Positions 1 to 5,581 of a stretch of DNA of 5,581 nt are shown piece by piece. How positions within the stretch are numbered: the first letter of the stretch is position 1; the number at the start of each line of letters is the position of its first letter. The DNA comes from Actinomycetota bacterium (GTDB lineage Bacteria; Actinomycetota; UBA4738; HRBIN12). Location: NCBI GenBank assembly GCA_004366195.1, contig ML214176.1, positions 1-5,581 on the forward strand, written 5' to 3'. The notes beneath the pieces are model-generated. The model was not told where the DNA came from. It did no database searches and saw nothing but the letters and a program-made list of their open reading frames with translations. Both the position numbers and the translations under genes were made by a program.

Positions 1-264
1 GCTCCGGATCTCGGTGGAGAGCCCCGCCGAGCCGGCCTCCACCCGCACGATCGCCCCCGGCTCGAGCCCCTCGGCGAGGACGGCGTCCACGACGATCACC
101 GCGTCCGCGTCCTGGAGCAGGTCGAGCAGGTGGACGCCGGCGCCGACCTCGCGGACCTCCACGCCCAGGCGTTCGAGCTCGGCCCGGGCCGCGCGCACCG
201 CGAGCAGCCCCACCGCGTCATCGCCCGAACCGGAGCCGACCCCGACGACCCGCACCCGCCTCAC
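1..264 (-). CDS. [NiFe] hydrogenase maturation endopeptidase (HycI/HoxM-like), 3' end missing
   Basis: This is a nickel-dependent maturation protease, which removes the short C-terminal tail of the hydrogenase large subunit once the NiFe site is loaded. It is cytoplasmic. Only the first 88 residues are in the window (usual family length about 150-180). The N-terminus has the family fold start, RVRVVGVGS followed by GDDAVG (residues 14-19), where D16 sits at the position of the first metal-binding acid. VIVVDAV (57-62) then carries D60, the expected second ligand. The third ligand, a His, would lie past the edge. The glycine loop reads GSGSGDD, with Ser instead of the usual Asn and one residue shorter than in E. 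coli HycI. The GTG start at 264 overlaps the hydA stop (GTGA, 261-264). No clear Shine-Dalgarno precedes it, so translation is probably coupled to hydA. Its likely substrate is the HydA encoded just upstream. The family call is confident; substrate specificity is inferred from position. Confidence 0.9.
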   Translation of the reverse strand, partial: MRRVRVVGVGSGSGDDAVGLLAVRAARAELERLGVEVREVGAGVHLLDLLQDADAVIVVDAVLAEGLEPGAIVRVEAGSAGLSTEIRS

Positions 265-1553
265 AGCCGTCGCAGGTCGAGGCGGAGGAAGTGGGTCGCG
301 CACGAGATGCAGGGGTCGTAGTTCCGCACCACCATCTCGCACAGGCGGGTGAGCTCCTCGTCGGAGCGATCGAGCACGCCGGGGACGAAGGCCCGCAGGT
401 CCTCCTCCATGTGCCGGAGGTTCTGCGAGGTCGGCGGCATGATCTTCGCCTCCAGGACCGTGCCGTCCTCCGCCACGTCGTACCGGTGGTACAGCGTGCC
501 CCGCGGCGCCTCCGTCGCCCACGTCGCCCGGCCGGCCCTCGGCACGACCTCCGCCACCGGCGGGTCGGGCGGCTCGTAGGCCCGGATCAACCGGATGGCC
601 TCCTCGATCGCGAGCGCGGTCTCGACCACACGAGCCGCCATGGAGAAGAAGGGGTCGAGCTCCGGCACCCGCAGGCCCGTGCGCCGCATGCACTCGCGGG
701 CCACCGGCGTGAGGTGATCGGCGTTCAGGTTGACCCGCGCGAGCGGCCCCGTGTGGTACGGCGTGCCGGTGTCGGCGATCACCGAGTGCAGGGCGTTGGA
801 GTGCTCGACGTGCAGCTCGCGCGTGACGGTCTCGTACTCCGCGAAGGTCCAGCGCCGCCCCTCGGTCGAGGCCATCTCCCCCTCGTTCATCGGGTACTCC
901 TCGGGGTGGACCATGGCGACCAGCTCGGCACGGCGCGGGAGCGAGGGACGCTCGAGGGACGCCACGAGGTCGGCGATGCCGGGCATGCGCTCGAGCGCCC
1001 ACTCCAGTCGGGGGAGGAGCGCCTCGAGCTCGCGCCGCCTCGGGGCCCGCGAGAACCCCCCGACCCGCGGCGAGACCGGGTGGATCTCGCGCCCGCCGAT
1101 CACCTCCATGATGTCGTTCCCCACCCGCTTGATCGCGAGCGCGGTCTTCACGAGGTCCGGATGGTCCTTCGCCATCTCGATCGCGCTGTGGTAGCCGAGG
1201 AAGTCGGGCGCGGCGAGGAGGAAGATGTGCAGCACGTGGCTCTCGATCCACTCCCCGCAGTACAGGAGCCGACGGAGCTCCCGCACGCCCTCCGGCACCC
1301 GCACGCCGAAGAGCTCCTCGAACGCGTGCACCGCGCTCATCTGGTAGGCGACGGGGCAGATCCCGCAGATGCGCGGCACGATGTCGGGGACCTCGTGGTA
1401 GGCGCGACCGCGGAGGAACGCCTCGAAGAACCGGGGCGGCTCGTAGATCTCGAGACGCAGGTCCACGATCTCGTGGTCCCGCGCCGTGATGTGCAGCGCG
1501 CCCTCCCCCTCCACCCGGGCGATGACGGGGACCTCGACCCGGCGGTGGGTCAT
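261..1553 (-). CDS. hydA: Group 3b [NiFe] hydrogenase, large (alpha) subunit HydA
   Basis: Catalytic subunit holding the NiFe(CN)2CO centre; it interconverts H2 with protons and electrons in the cytoplasm. The protein has 430 residues, typical for this subgroup. Visible marks are: N-terminal IARVEGEG (E15); the L1 motif RICGICP with nickel ligands C63 and C66; a conserved EAPRG at 348-352; and the C-terminal L2 motif DPCISCATH with C415, C418 and H421. Cleavage after H421 would remove nine residues (FLRLDLRRL), the usual processing by a maturation protease such as the one encoded next. The residue four after C66 is Tyr (Y70), where many large subunits have His. The ATG at 1553 is chosen because AGGAGGT lies 6 bases upstream and because it overlaps the hydD stop as ATGA. 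The gene name follows the Pyrococcus hydBGDA usage and has nothing to do with the [FeFe] hydrogenase HydA. An F420-reducing (group 3a) enzyme is less likely given the HydG/HydB partners. Confidence 0.96.
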   Translation of the reverse strand: MTHRRVEVPVIARVEGEGALHITARDHEIVDLRLEIYEPPRFFEAFLRGRAYHEVPDIVPRICGICPVAYQMSAVHAFEELFGVRVPEGVRELRRLLYCGEWIESHVLHIFLLAAPDFLGYHSAIEMAKDHPDLVKTALAIKRVGNDIMEVIGGREIHPVSPRVGGFSRAPRRRELEALLPRLEWALERMPGIADLVASLERPSLPRRAELVAMVHPEEYPMNEGEMASTEGRRWTFAEYETVTRELHVEHSNALHSVIADTGTPYHTGPLARVNLNADHLTPVARECMRRTGLRVPELDPFFSMAARVVETALAIEEAIRLIRAYEPPDPPVAEVVPRAGRATWATEAPRGTLYHRYDVAEDGTVLEAKIMPPTSQNLRHMEEDLRAFVPGVLDRSDEELTRLCEMVVRNYDPCISCATHFLRLDLRRL

Positions 1554-2344
1554 CGCTCCACCTCCTCCAGCCGTGCGGCGGCCTCCCGGAAGGCGGGGGC
1601 CCATCCGGTGATGAAGCGGAAGCGGTCGGCGGCCTCCTTCGGCCGCAGGCCGAGCTCGATGAAGCGACGGCCGAGGGCCTCGGCGTTCCCCGGCGCCTGC
1701 GCCGGCCCGAAGCACCCGTAGCACCCGCGGCCGAACCGCGGGCAGATCGCGCCGCACCCCGTCCGGGTCACCGGCCCGAGGCAGGGCTCGCCCTTCGCCA
1801 CCACGACGCAGACCGCGCCTCGGCGCTTGCACTCCAGACAGACGGGGGAGGTCGAGACGCGCGGCTTCGCGCCCGCGAGCAGGCTCGCGAGGGCGTGCAG
1901 CAGCTCGCCGCGGTCGATCGGGCACCCGGTGAGCTCGAGGTCCACCGGCACGTGGTCGGCCACCGGGTGCGAGTCCTCGAGCGTCCGCACGTACTCCGGG
2001 GTGGGGTACACGGTCCGCACGAACTCCTCCAGCCGGCCGGTGGCGTTGCGCAGGGCCTGGATGCCGCCGGCGGTCGCGCACGCCCCGATGGTGATCAGGA
2101 TCCTCGAGGCCTCGCGGATCTCCCGGATCTGGGCCTCCTGCTCCGGCGTGGAGACCGACCCCTCCACCAGGGTGATGTCGTACGGCCCCGGTCGCAGGTC
2201 GGAGGAGGCCTCGGCGAAGTTGACGATCTCGATCGCGCCGGCCAGCTCGAGGAGGGCGTCCTCGGCGTCGAGGATCTGGAGCTGGCACCCGTCGCAGGAC
2301 GCCATCTTGAACACGGCGACGCGGGGTCTCGACCGAACGTTCAC
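1550..2344 (-). CDS. hydD: Group 3b [NiFe] hydrogenase, small (delta) subunit HydD
   Basis: Electron-transfer subunit that pairs with HydA. It has 264 residues and no Tat signal peptide, which fits a cytoplasmic enzyme. It carries a full set of 12 cysteines for three 4Fe-4S clusters. The proximal cluster is bound by C17 and C20 (SCDGC), C89 (IGACA) and C141 (TGCP). The C-terminal half holds C169, C172, C179, C188 and C197, C201, C208, C211, with PCLGPVTRTGCGAICP in between, a pattern shared by group 3 small subunits. The start is a GTG at 2344 that overlaps the hydG stop (GTGA, 2341-2344), with GGAGGT 9 bases before it. The next ATG, at codon 14, would cut into the conserved strand before the CxxC motif and is unlikely. 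The 3' end overlaps hydA by four bases. The fold resembles the F420-reducing hydrogenase subunit FrhG, but the flanking genes place it in group 3b. Confidence 0.95.
   Translation of the reverse strand: MNVRSRPRVAVFKMASCDGCQLQILDAEDALLELAGAIEIVNFAEASSDLRPGPYDITLVEGSVSTPEQEAQIREIREASRILITIGACATAGGIQALRNATGRLEEFVRTVYPTPEYVRTLEDSHPVADHVPVDLELTGCPIDRGELLHALASLLAGAKPRVSTSPVCLECKRRGAVCVVVAKGEPCLGPVTRTGCGAICPRFGRGCYGCFGPAQAPGNAEALGRRFIELGLRPKEAADRFRFITGWAPAFREAAARLEEVER
1560..1566 (-). promoter_or_regulatory. Ribosome binding site of hydA
   Basis: AGGAGGT within the last codons of hydD, 6 bases before the hydA ATG at 1553. Confidence 0.85.
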
Positions 2345-3213
2345 AGCTCCCGGACCTCCAGCAGCGGGGCGATCTCGTCGTACCGGAAGACCGGTCCGTC
2401 GGTGCAGACGAAGTACGGGCCGAGCTGGCAATGACCGCAGAGGCCGATCCCGCACTCCATGTGCCGTTCGGTCGAGAGGTAGATCCGCTCGGCCGGGACG
2501 CCGAGCTCGCGCAGGCCTCGACCGGCGAACCGCAGCATGACCTCGGGGCCGCACATGAACGCGGTGGTGCGGGCCGGCTCGATCCGCGCCTTCGGGAACA
2601 GGGTGGTCACGACCCCGATGTCGTAGAGCCAGGTCCCGACGGCCTCGTCCACCGTGAGGTGGAGCTCGACGCCGAGCCGCTCCATGAGCGCGACCCACTC
2701 GTCGAGCTGATCCTTGTAGGGCAGGAGGTCCGGCGTCCGCGCCCCGAGCAGGAGGATGAGGCGCCGGTAGCGGTCGCGGTTCCGCATGGCGGACTCGACG
2801 GCGGGACGCACGGGACAGACCCCGACGCCCCCCGCGACGATCACGAGGTCTCCGCCCTCCGCCTCGTGGAGCGGCCACGGCTTGCCGAAGGGCCCTCGGA
2901 CCCCGATCTCGTCGCCCGGCCGCAGGTTCCGGAAGGCGTTCGTCACGCGTCCCACGTGGCGCACGGTGTGGCCGAGGTGGTGGGGATGCATCGGGTTCGA
3001 GGAGATGGAGATCGCCACCTCGCCTACCCCGAACAGGTACAGCATGTTGAACTGGCCGGCTTCGAACGCGTAGCCCTCGCCGTCGTTCCCGCGCCAGGTC
3101 ATCCAGTACGTCGAGGACTCGGGGGTCTCGGGCACGATCCGCTGGATCACGGCGATCCGCATCGGCCGACCCTCGGGCTGCGCGGCTGGCTCGCGGAGCT
3201 CCGTCGTGCTCAC
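2341..3213 (-). CDS. hydG: Group 3b [NiFe] hydrogenase, FAD/NAD(P)-binding (gamma) subunit HydG
   Basis: Diaphorase subunit that passes electrons between the iron-sulfur chain and NAD(P). It has 290 residues with the ferredoxin-NADP reductase / dihydroorotate dehydrogenase PyrK-like layout. An N-terminal FAD-binding barrel (about 18-115) contains GQFNMLYLFGVGE and AISISS. An NAD(P)-binding domain (about 120-235) contains VAGGVGVCPVRPAV (126-139) and CGPEVML (221-227). A C-terminal 2Fe-2S site has C254, C259, C262 and C270 (Cx4CxxCx7C). The GTG start at 3213 is chosen because GGAGGTGA lies 7 bases upstream and the start overlaps the hydB stop as GTGA. The ATG at 3162 (codon 18) is the alternative; it would drop a poorly conserved, Pro/Glu-rich leader. 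The NADP versus NAD preference cannot be read reliably from the sequence; related enzymes usually favour NADP(H). The name is the Pyrococcus one, not the radical-SAM maturase HydG. Confidence 0.95.
   Translation of the reverse strand: MSTTELREPAAQPEGRPMRIAVIQRIVPETPESSTYWMTWRGNDGEGYAFEAGQFNMLYLFGVGEVAISISSNPMHPHHLGHTVRHVGRVTNAFRNLRPGDEIGVRGPFGKPWPLHEAEGGDLVIVAGGVGVCPVRPAVESAMRNRDRYRRLILLLGARTPDLLPYKDQLDEWVALMERLGVELHLTVDEAVGTWLYDIGVVTTLFPKARIEPARTTAFMCGPEVMLRFAGRGLRELGVPAERIYLSTERHMECGIGLCGHCQLGPYFVCTDGPVFRYDEIAPLLEVREL
2354..2359 (-). promoter_or_regulatory. Ribosome binding site of hydD
   Basis: GGAGGT within the end of hydG, 9 bases before the GTG at 2344. It supports the GTG that overlaps the hydG stop. 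Confidence 0.7.
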
Positions 3214-4316
3214 GCCGTCCTCACCTCCACGGCGCCGTCGGTCGCCCGGATCGCGGCGATCTCCTCGGTCACGTCGATCCCCACGGGGCACCAGGTGATG
3301 CACCGCCCGCAGCCGACGCAGCCGGAGACGCCGAACTGGTCGATCCAGGATGCGAACTTGTGGGTGAGCCACTGCCGGTACCGCGCGGCGTGGCTCTCGC
3401 GCACGACGACCCCGGCCGCCCACGAATACTCGGCGCTGAAGCAGCTCGCCCACTCCCGCGAGCGCGTCGCGACGTCGCCCGAGAGCGAGACGTCGTCCAC
3501 CACGTCGTGGCAGAAGCACGTCGGGCAGACCATCGTGCAGTTCGTGCAGGCCAGGCAGCGCTCGGCCACCTCTCGCCAGCGGGGGTGCTCGCGGTTGCGG
3601 TACAGCAGCGTCGGCATGTCCGAGACGTCGAGCGTCCGGCCCATGCGCTCGGCCGCCGCGGTCGCGATCGCGTCGACCTCCGCGCGCTCGTCCTCGCTCG
3701 CCGGCCGGGCCCCGAGCGCGTCCCGCAGCTCTTGCCCGACGCGGCTCCCGACCTCCAGGGCGAACCCGTCGGCGAGCTCGGTCAGCGCGAGGTCGAAGCC
3801 GCTGGTGCACCGGGGCCCCGTCCCCATGGAGACGCAGAAGCAGGTCCCCCCCGGCACCGCGCAGTTCACCCCGATCAGCACGGCCCGCTCGCGCCGCCGC
3901 CGGTAGCGCTCGTCGAGGCCCATGAAGACCCGGTCCTGGACCGCGATGGCGTGCAGATCGCACGACCGCAGACCGAGGAGCGCGAGGGGGCGGTCGTCCT
4001 CCTCCGGCGCCGGCCCGACCCGCATCCCCTCACGATCCCGGCGGATCTCGGTCAGGCGCTCGCGCGGCGGGAAGAGGAACCGCTTCCCGGCGTCGGGGCC
4101 GTGGGCCCAGTCGAAGAGCCGCCCATCGTTCGACCGCTCCAGCCGGTAGGAGCCCGGCCCCTGGACCTCGCGCACGCCGGCCGGCAGGTCCTCCAGCCCC
4201 TCGATCTCCTCGAGCACGATCGCGTCGTCGCGGACGGTCGGGCCGATCACCCGGTAGCCGCGGTCGGCCAGGAGCCGGATCAGCCGGCCGAGCCCTTCGC
4301 GCTCGATGTGCCACAT
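3210..4316 (-). CDS. hydB: Group 3b [NiFe] hydrogenase, iron-sulfur (beta) subunit HydB
   Basis: Iron-sulfur subunit thought to relay electrons within the hydrogenase-diaphorase complex; the family is related to the anaerobic sulfite reductase subunit AsrA. It has 368 residues. The N-terminal two thirds holds a family-specific region with LRSCDLHAIAVQDRVF (116-131) and a Cys-rich stretch with C152, C159, C161 and C170. The C-terminal third is a two-cluster ferredoxin module: C254xxC257xxC260xxxC264P, followed directly by a TCFCH segment (C267, C269), and C333xxC336xxC339xxxC343P. The open frame extends back to an ATG at 4364, but the ATG at 4316 is preferred. A GGAGG lies 7 bases before it, and the extra 16 residues are Gly/Ala-rich without family character. 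It is the first gene of the operon and overlaps hydG by four bases. Function as a hydrogenase partner rather than a sulfite reductase rests on the adjacent hydD and hydA. Confidence 0.94.
   Translation of the reverse strand: MWHIEREGLGRLIRLLADRGYRVIGPTVRDDAIVLEEIEGLEDLPAGVREVQGPGSYRLERSNDGRLFDWAHGPDAGKRFLFPPRERLTEIRRDREGMRVGPAPEEDDRPLALLGLRSCDLHAIAVQDRVFMGLDERYRRRRERAVLIGVNCAVPGGTCFCVSMGTGPRCTSGFDLALTELADGFALEVGSRVGQELRDALGARPASEDERAEVDAIATAAAERMGRTLDVSDMPTLLYRNREHPRWREVAERCLACTNCTMVCPTCFCHDVVDDVSLSGDVATRSREWASCFSAEYSWAAGVVVRESHAARYRQWLTHKFASWIDQFGVSGCVGCGRCITWCPVGIDVTEEIAAIRATDGAVEVRTA
3221..3228 (-). promoter_or_regulatory. Ribosome binding site of hydG
   Basis: GGAGGTGA, a long match to the 16S rRNA 3' end, lies 7 bases before the GTG at 3213, inside the last codons of hydB. 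It supports the overlapping GTG start rather than the ATG at 3162. Confidence 0.85.
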
Positions 4317-4323
4317 GGGTCCG

Positions 4324-4328
4324 CCTCC
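4324..4328 (-). promoter_or_regulatory. Ribosome binding site of hydB
   Basis: GGAGG on the minus strand, 7 bases before the ATG at 4316. It decides the hydB start in favour of 4316 over the longer frame from 4364. Confidence 0.85.
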
Positions 4329-4386
4329 GGGGCCAGCATCCCCCAGCGCCCGCGCCGCCCCCACCTGCGAAGGACCGGGAGCGCGC

Positions 4387-4400
4387 GGGACCGCTGTCCC
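4387..4400. repeat. Small perfect inverted repeat in the divergent spacer
   Basis: GGGAC-CGCT-GTCCC, a 5-base stem with a 4-base loop. It lies 6 bases upstream of the pncB -35-like box and about 70 bases before the hydB start. It could be half of an operator or a chance hairpin in GC-rich DNA; it is short for a terminator and has no T tract. Apart from this, the hydB ribosome site and the pncB promoter, I see nothing else in the 128-base spacer, and I could not find a convincing hydB promoter. Confidence 0.3.
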
Positions 4401-4406
4401 AGCATC

Positions 4407-4444
4407 TTGCCACGGTCTCCGACCCGAGCGCGTACGCTGTCGGC
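4407..4444 (+). promoter_or_regulatory. Candidate promoter of pncB, leaderless type
   Basis: A -35-like TTGCCA (4407-4412) and a -10-like TACGCT (4433-4438, fitting TANNNT) are separated by 20 bases, a little long. The -10 box ends 6 bases before the ATG, so transcription would begin at or next to the A of the start codon. The absence of a Shine-Dalgarno sequence agrees with this. In actinobacteria this spacing is the usual sign of leaderless genes. The -35 is the weaker half of the call. Confidence 0.5.
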
Positions 4445-5581
4445 ATGCCGCCCTCGGCCCTGCTCACCGACCTGTACGAGCTCAACATGGCCGCGAGCTA
4501 CCTCCGCCGCGGCATGACCCAGGACGCCACCTTCTCGCTCTTCGTCCGCCGCATGCCGCCGAACCGCGGGTTCCTCGTGGCGGCCGGGCTCGAGCCTTGC
4601 CTCGCGTTCCTCGAGTCCTTCCGGTTCGAGGAGGACGAGCTGAAGCACCTGTCCACCCTCGGCTACGACGACCGGACCCTGGAGGCCTTCCGCGAGCTCC
4701 GCTTCACCGGCGAGGTCTGGGCGGTGCCGGAGGGCCGGATCGTGCTCGCGGACGAGCCCCTCCTCGAGGTCACGGCGCCCATCGCCGTGGCCCAGCTCGT
4801 CGAGACCTACCTCCTCAACGTGGTCACGTTCCAGACCACGATCGCCTCCAAGGCCGCCCGGTGCGTGATCGCGGCGCGGGGCAAGGACCTCGTGGACTTC
4901 TCCTTCCGGCGGACCCAGGGCGTCGACGCCGCCATGGCGGTGGCGCGGACGACCGCGATGGTGGGGTTCGTGGCGACCTCCAACGTGGAGGCCGGACGCC
5001 GGTACGGGATCCCCGTCACCGGCACCATGGCCCACTCCTACATCGAGGCCTTCCCCAGCGAGAAGGAGGCCTTCGCGGCCTTCGCCACCGACCACCCGAC
5101 GCGCACCACGTTCCTGGTGGACACCTACGACACGGCGAACGGCGTGCGCACCGCGATCGAGGTGATCCGGGAGCTCGGCCTGGCCGACCGACTCGGCATC
5201 CGCCTCGACAGCGGGGACCTCGACGCCCTCTCCCGGGAGGCCCGGAGGATCCTCGACGAGGCCGGCCTCCCGAACGTGCGGGTCTTCGCGAGCGGCGGCC
5301 TCGACGAGATGGACGTCGACCGGCTCGTCCGCTCGGGGGCCCCGATCGACGCCTTCGGGATCGGGACGAAGATGGGGACCTCGGCCGACGCGCCCTACCT
5401 CGACTCCGTCTACAAGCTCGTGGAGTTCGACGGGCGGCCGGTGCTGAAGCTCTCAGCGCAGAAGGCCACCCTGCCGGGGCGCAAGCAGGTCTTCCGCTCC
5501 CCGGAGGGCGACGTGATCGGTCTGCGCGACGAGCCGGTCCCCGAGGGCGCGGAGCCGCTCCTCGTCCCGGTGATGCGCGAG
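4445..5581 (+). CDS. pncB: Nicotinate phosphoribosyltransferase, 3' end missing
   Basis: Converts nicotinate and PRPP to nicotinate mononucleotide with ATP hydrolysis, the first step of the Preiss-Handler route to NAD; cytoplasmic. The window holds the first 379 residues, open to the right edge (family members are usually about 400-490 long). The N-terminus LLTDLYELNMAASYLRRG is characteristic. RRMPPNRGFLVAAGLE (35-50) follows, then DFSFRRTQGVDAA (151-163) with the conserved arginine pair R155/R156. GTMAHSYI (193-200) carries H197, the position of the histidine phosphorylated in this family. RLDSGDLDAL (253-262), FASGGLDE (281-288) and FGIGTKMGTS (304-313) form the phosphate and ribose-phosphate binding region. 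The ATG at 4445 is chosen because it immediately precedes the conserved N-terminal motif. No Shine-Dalgarno is visible, but a -10-like box sits 6 bases upstream, suggesting a leaderless transcript. It is divergent from the hydrogenase operon. The sibling family nicotinamide phosphoribosyltransferase is unlikely from the N-terminal motif. Confidence 0.95.
   Translation, partial: MPPSALLTDLYELNMAASYLRRGMTQDATFSLFVRRMPPNRGFLVAAGLEPCLAFLESFRFEEDELKHLSTLGYDDRTLEAFRELRFTGEVWAVPEGRIVLADEPLLEVTAPIAVAQLVETYLLNVVTFQTTIASKAARCVIAARGKDLVDFSFRRTQGVDAAMAVARTTAMVGFVATSNVEAGRRYGIPVTGTMAHSYIEAFPSEKEAFAAFATDHPTRTTFLVDTYDTANGVRTAIEVIRELGLADRLGIRLDSGDLDALSREARRILDEAGLPNVRVFASGGLDEMDVDRLVRSGAPIDAFGIGTKMGTSADAPYLDSVYKLVEFDGRPVLKLSAQKATLPGRKQVFRSPEGDVIGLRDEPVPEGAEPLLVPVMRE

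Noticed and set aside
291..1721. A 476-codon open frame on the plus strand opposite hydA
   Set aside because: It is antisense to a well-supported hydA and its translation is Arg/His/Pro-rich with no family motif, typical of GC-rich shadow frames.
261..4316. F420-reducing (3a) or MvhADG-type (3c) hydrogenase, or a sulfite reductase operon
   Set aside because: The FAD/NAD(P) subunit with a 2Fe-2S site plus a HydB-type iron-sulfur subunit in hydBGDA order fits group 3b; a catalytic large subunit with both NiFe cysteine pairs excludes a sulfite reductase.
4317..4364. Longer HydB start at the ATG at 4364
   Set aside because: The added 16 residues are Gly/Ala-rich without family character, and the ATG at 4316 has a well-placed GGAGG.
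4396..4415. Possible sigma-54 promoter for hydB (TGGCA on the minus strand)
   Set aside because: The GC doublet required about 10 bases after the GG is absent, so the -24/-12 pattern does not fit.
2431..4517. Long plus-strand open frames (2431-3906 and 3360-4517) opposite hydG and hydB
   Set aside because: Low-complexity Arg/Pro/Ala translations without motifs, fully antisense to conserved genes; the second also runs out of frame into pncB.
4280..5095. A 271-codon minus-strand open frame opposite pncB
   Set aside because: Gly/Glu/His-rich translation with no motif; the plus strand carries clear nicotinate phosphoribosyltransferase motifs throughout.

Overview
The window is very GC-rich (roughly 70 % by eye) and densely coded, with GTG starts and no introns. 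It comes from a high-GC bacterium. The taxon cannot be fixed from the sequence. A -10-like TANNNT box placed for a leaderless mRNA, together with a bacterial-type group 3b hydrogenase, would suit Actinomycetota, but other high-GC phyla such as Chloroflexota remain possible.

Minus strand, 4316 down to 1: a compact five-gene operon reads right to left. It encodes a cytoplasmic group 3b [NiFe] hydrogenase (NAD(P)-linked 'sulfhydrogenase' type) in the order hydB (beta, iron-sulfur), hydG (gamma, FAD/NAD(P) and 2Fe-2S), hydD (delta, small subunit), hydA (alpha, NiFe large subunit), then a hydrogenase maturation endopeptidase cut by the left edge. This is the hydBGDA order known from Pyrococcus furiosus. 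All four junctions are 4-base stop/start overlaps (GTGA, GTGA, ATGA, GTGA). Strong Shine-Dalgarno sequences precede the four structural genes but not the protease gene.

Plus strand, 4445 to the right edge: a divergently transcribed nicotinate phosphoribosyltransferase gene (pncB, first step of NAD salvage from nicotinate), missing its 3' end. The 128-base spacer 4317-4444 holds the hydB ribosome binding site, a small perfect hairpin and a plausible pncB promoter whose -10 box lies 6 bases before the ATG.

How the genes work together: HydA splits or forms H2 at its NiFe site. Electrons pass through the three 4Fe-4S clusters of HydD, then the two 4Fe-4S clusters of HydB and the 2Fe-2S cluster and FAD of HydG, to NAD(P). 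The protease trims the C-terminus of HydA after nickel insertion. The neighbouring NAD-salvage gene may be linked through cofactor supply, but that link is inferred from position only. I found no mobile element, CRISPR array, RNA gene or unknown system. The region reads as a well-formed known operon with a few details worth checking.
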